Assembly: GCA_023300545.1 (NCBI GenBank)
Contig: JALZVT010000087.1
Span: forward strand, 1 to 42,305
Source of the DNA: Pseudomonadales bacterium
GTDB lineage: Bacteria; Pseudomonadota; Gammaproteobacteria; Pseudomonadales; Azotimanducaceae
DNA length: 42,305 nt
Direction of reading: 5' to 3'
Shown: piece by piece, positions 40,710 to 42,305 of the stretch
How the letters are laid out: each line of letters begins with the position of its first letter
Position numbering within the stretch: position 1 is the first letter of the stretch
Program-made: the position numbers and the translations under genes
Notes under the pieces: model-generated
What the model saw: only the letters and a program-made list of their open reading frames with translations
What the model was told of the DNA's origin: nothing
Database searches by the model: none

Positions 40710-41692
40710 AGTGCAGGAGCGATATCCGTTTTAATTAAGCCAAGAGCGTGGTTGAGCGTCTCAATATTAGCGTCGGGTTTGTTGGCCATGTCGCTGAGGT
40801 AGCGCCGATACGCGCGCGCTCCGGACATTCCTGATGCAATGCCGAGCATATGTCGGGTGATGCTGTGCAGGCGAGTGCCTTGCGACAGTTCCTGCTGCAC
40901 AAACTCGGTGTACCCAGCGATCGGCGCTAGGCGGCTAGTGGGCATCGGGGTGCCGTACCAAGCGTGTTCGAGTTCGGCCAGCAGCCACGGATTGTGATAC
41001 GCAGCGCGACCGATCATCACGCCGTCGCAGCCGGTCTGGGTGATGGCTTGAAGAACTCCATCAAGGCTGTCCAGCCCCCCATTTAACACCAGTGTGAGTT
41101 CTGGGTTACGTGCTTTGAGGCGAGCCACGCGGTCGTAATTCAGTGGCGGCACGCTGCGGTTTTGTGCAGGTGACAGGCCTTTGAGTATCGCAACTCGGGC
41201 GTGCACCGAAAACTCGGTGACACCCGCCGCGGCCACCGTATCAATGAAGTCGAACAAAAAATCGTCGCTGTCGAAGTCGTCGATGCCCAGACGACACTTT
41301 ACCGTTATCGGCAGGTCGCAGGCGGCTTGCATGGCGGCACAACCATCAGCAACCAGCTGTGCTTCGGCCATGAGGCAGGCGCCTATTCTAGCGTTCTGCA
41401 CGCGATCTGACGGACAGCCGACATTCAGGTTGACCTCCGTAAACTCTGATTCCTGAGCAATCACTGCACAGGCGGCTAAGTCGGCCGGATCGCAACCACC
41501 TAGTTGGAGTGCCAACGGTTGTTCGGCCGGCACAAATTGCAGCAGTCGATCGCTTGGGCCATGCAGCAGGGCGCCGGTAGTCACCATTTCGGTGTACAGG
41601 CGGGCATTTGGACTATAGCAGCGGTGCAGGCGCCGGCAGAAACGATCGGTCCACGCCATCATCGGGGCTACCATTAACAAAGGAGCTGCCAT
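40703..41692 (-). CDS. dusA: tRNA-dihydrouridine synthase A
   Basis: A 329-residue FMN-dependent reductase of tRNA uridines (U20/U20a in E. coli). APMMAWTDRFCRRLHR and YTEMVTTGALLHG are DusA-type, and the catalytic Cys93 is in LNVGCPSDRVQNARIGACLM. LNGGL and GVMIGRAAYHNP bind FMN phosphate, and a C-terminal helical tRNA-binding domain follows. Length matches DusA. It overlaps the TerB-like start, so the two are co-transcribed. Confidence 0.96.
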   Translation of the reverse strand: MAAPLLMVAPMMAWTDRFCRRLHRCYSPNARLYTEMVTTGALLHGPSDRLLQFVPAEQPLALQLGGCDPADLAACAVIAQESEFTEVNLNVGCPSDRVQNARIGACLMAEAQLVADGCAAMQAACDLPITVKCRLGIDDFDSDDFLFDFIDTVAAAGVTEFSVHARVAILKGLSPAQNRSVPPLNYDRVARLKARNPELTLVLNGGLDSLDGVLQAITQTGCDGVMIGRAAYHNPWLLAELEHAWYGTPMPTSRLAPIAGYTEFVQQELSQGTRLHSITRHMLGIASGMSGARAYRRYLSDMANKPDANIETLNHALGLIKTDIAPALC

Positions 41693-41743
41693 TAGCGAGG
41701 CAGTGAATAGAGGGCCGGGCAGGCCGAAGTGGAGAGCATGATC

Positions 41744-41935
41744 ATGGCGAAATTATATCGTGATAGTCGGCACTTTCCCGTAGAGCGGAAGTCAGAGTTT
41801 TGGCAGGCAGAAAATCAATGGTTCTTCACTTTTGATCTAGTGGATTCAGCTGTTATGCCAAGAAACCTGCGAAAAATGGAGCAATTTGACGCAAAAAATG
41901 CAGAAACACTGCAGGGTTCAGGGAATATTCAGTAA
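41744..41935 (+). CDS. Small hypothetical protein
   Basis: A 63-residue, charged, soluble protein (YRDSRHFPVERKSEFWQAEN, then QWFFTFDL). GGAG lies 9 nt before the ATG at 41744; ATG 41738 and GTG 41729 are less well spaced. It is divergent from dusA and upstream of lpxC. The NQWFFTF stretch is loosely like the QWYF motif of small uncharacterised gammaproteobacterial proteins, but I do not assign a family. Confidence 0.5.
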   Translation: MAKLYRDSRHFPVERKSEFWQAENQWFFTFDLVDSAVMPRNLRKMEQFDAKNAETLQGSGNIQ

Positions 41936-41962
41936 AAATCTCCATAATCTCTTCATATTCAC

Positions 41963-41991
41963 TGTTCAAAAGCCGGGCGCTTACGTATAGT
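41963..41991 (+). promoter_or_regulatory. Candidate sigma-70 promoter of lpxC
   Basis: TATAGT at 41986-41991 is a good -10 element. TGTTCA at 41963-41968 is a weak -35 element at 17-nt spacing. It lies about 40 nt before the lpxC start, so lpxC has its own promoter. Confidence 0.45.
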
Positions 41992-42030
41992 GCGCCTCCT
42001 AAACGTATGAAAACGTTGGATAAAGCAAAT

Positions 42031-42305
42031 ATGTTGCTTCAAAGAACTATAAAATCGTCAGTCCACGCCATCGGCATCGGTGTTCACACCGGAGATAAGG
42101 TCGCAATGACTCTGCGTCCTGCCGCCGCCAACACGGGCATTGTCTTTGTTCGTATGGACCTGGCTGGGCATCCCTGCGTACCAGCGCAAGCTAATCGCGT
42201 CAGTGATACCTGCCTGTCCACGAGCATCGCGGAAGGCCGCGCCAACGTCTCCACTGTTGAACATCTAATGTCAGCACTGTGGGGCCTTGGCATCGATAAT
42301 CTGAT
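42031..42305 (+). CDS. lpxC: UDP-3-O-acyl-N-acetylglucosamine deacetylase (5' part)
   Basis: The first 91 residues of LpxC, the committed zinc-dependent step of lipid A synthesis. MLLQRTIKSSVHAIGIGVHTGDKV matches the family N-terminus, and STVEHLMSALWGLGIDN carries the first zinc-ligand His. The ATG at 42031 agrees with family length; 42007 is in frame but lacks a ribosome site. The remainder lies beyond the window. ftsZ is not immediately upstream as in many dcw clusters. Confidence 0.95.
   Translation, partial: MLLQRTIKSSVHAIGIGVHTGDKVAMTLRPAAANTGIVFVRMDLAGHPCVPAQANRVSDTCLSTSIAEGRANVSTVEHLMSALWGLGIDNL

Noticed and set aside
1-42305. Prophage, insertion sequence or integron
   Set aside because: No transposase, integrase, terminase or capsid-like protein, and no terminal repeats were recognised next to either tRNA gene.

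Overview
The window looks like chromosome of a free-living gammaproteobacterium. Supporting signs are the dnaX-ybaB-recR block followed by rnd, ycgL and ycgN, a Psp system with divergent pspF, a DusA-type dihydrouridine synthase, HrpA, LpxC at the right edge, a 4.5S-type SRP RNA, and moderately high GC in protein genes throughout. I do not commit to a genus. I see no integrase, transposase, phage gene, CRISPR array or plasmid function; the segment reads as core genome with a few accessory islands.

Layout. 1-4.6 kb: start of a glutathione-dependent formaldehyde dehydrogenase (minus), a divergent PLP decarboxylase/lyase overlapping a membrane PDZ protein, an AMIN-Amidase_3-LysM murein amidase and a small membrane protein. 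4.7-8.3 kb: a medium/long-chain acyl-CoA synthetase and an Lrp/AsnC regulator, divergent from a leucine dehydrogenase-type enzyme. 8.4-14.4 kb: tRNA-Gly(GCC), an M13 lipoprotein peptidase, an MFS transporter, a [2Fe-2S] ferredoxin with a small upstream gene, queF and a hexapeptide acyltransferase. 14.5-19.2 kb: a 1361-residue propeller/Y_Y_Y/PAS/GGDEF/EAL sensor, an unlisted 51-aa membrane ORF, tRNA-Ser(GGA) and the SRP RNA. 19.3-23.3 kb: a VOC protein and the Psp stress cluster (pspF divergent from pspA-pspB-pspC plus a fourth small membrane gene). 23.3-31.6 kb: GDPD phosphodiesterase, dnaX-ybaB-recR-rnd-ycgL-ycgN, a membrane protein and a MoxR/VWA(CoxE-like) pair. 31.6-35.5 kb: hrpA. 35.5-38.7 kb: the most notable locus (below). 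38.9-42.3 kb: a PP2C/SpoIIE phosphatase with a STAS partner, a TerB-like protein, dusA, a small protein and the start of lpxC.

The most notable system is at about 35.5-38.7 kb. A secreted 145-aa precursor carries 13 EGKCG pentads interleaved with ESKDA pentads. A strong intrinsic terminator follows, then a DUF692 multinuclear non-haem iron oxidase (MNIO), a DUF2063 partner protein and, joined by start/stop overlaps, an MlaA-family outer-membrane lipid-transport protein that lacks a lipobox. This matches the general plan of HvfABC/bufferin-type copper-binding RiPPs, in which Cys residues are converted to oxazolone/thioamide or thiooxazole groups. It differs in the dense EGKCG array, the terminator-attenuator, an ECF-like promoter with a repeat-rich leader, and the translationally overlapping mlaA gene in place of the usual DoxX-type fourth gene.

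Other points for a second look are a perfect 36-bp palindrome inside pspC, a shared C-terminal motif between PspC and the fourth psp gene, an open frame upstream of hrpA that suggests a non-AUG start, and three convergent gene pairs whose stop codons overlap.
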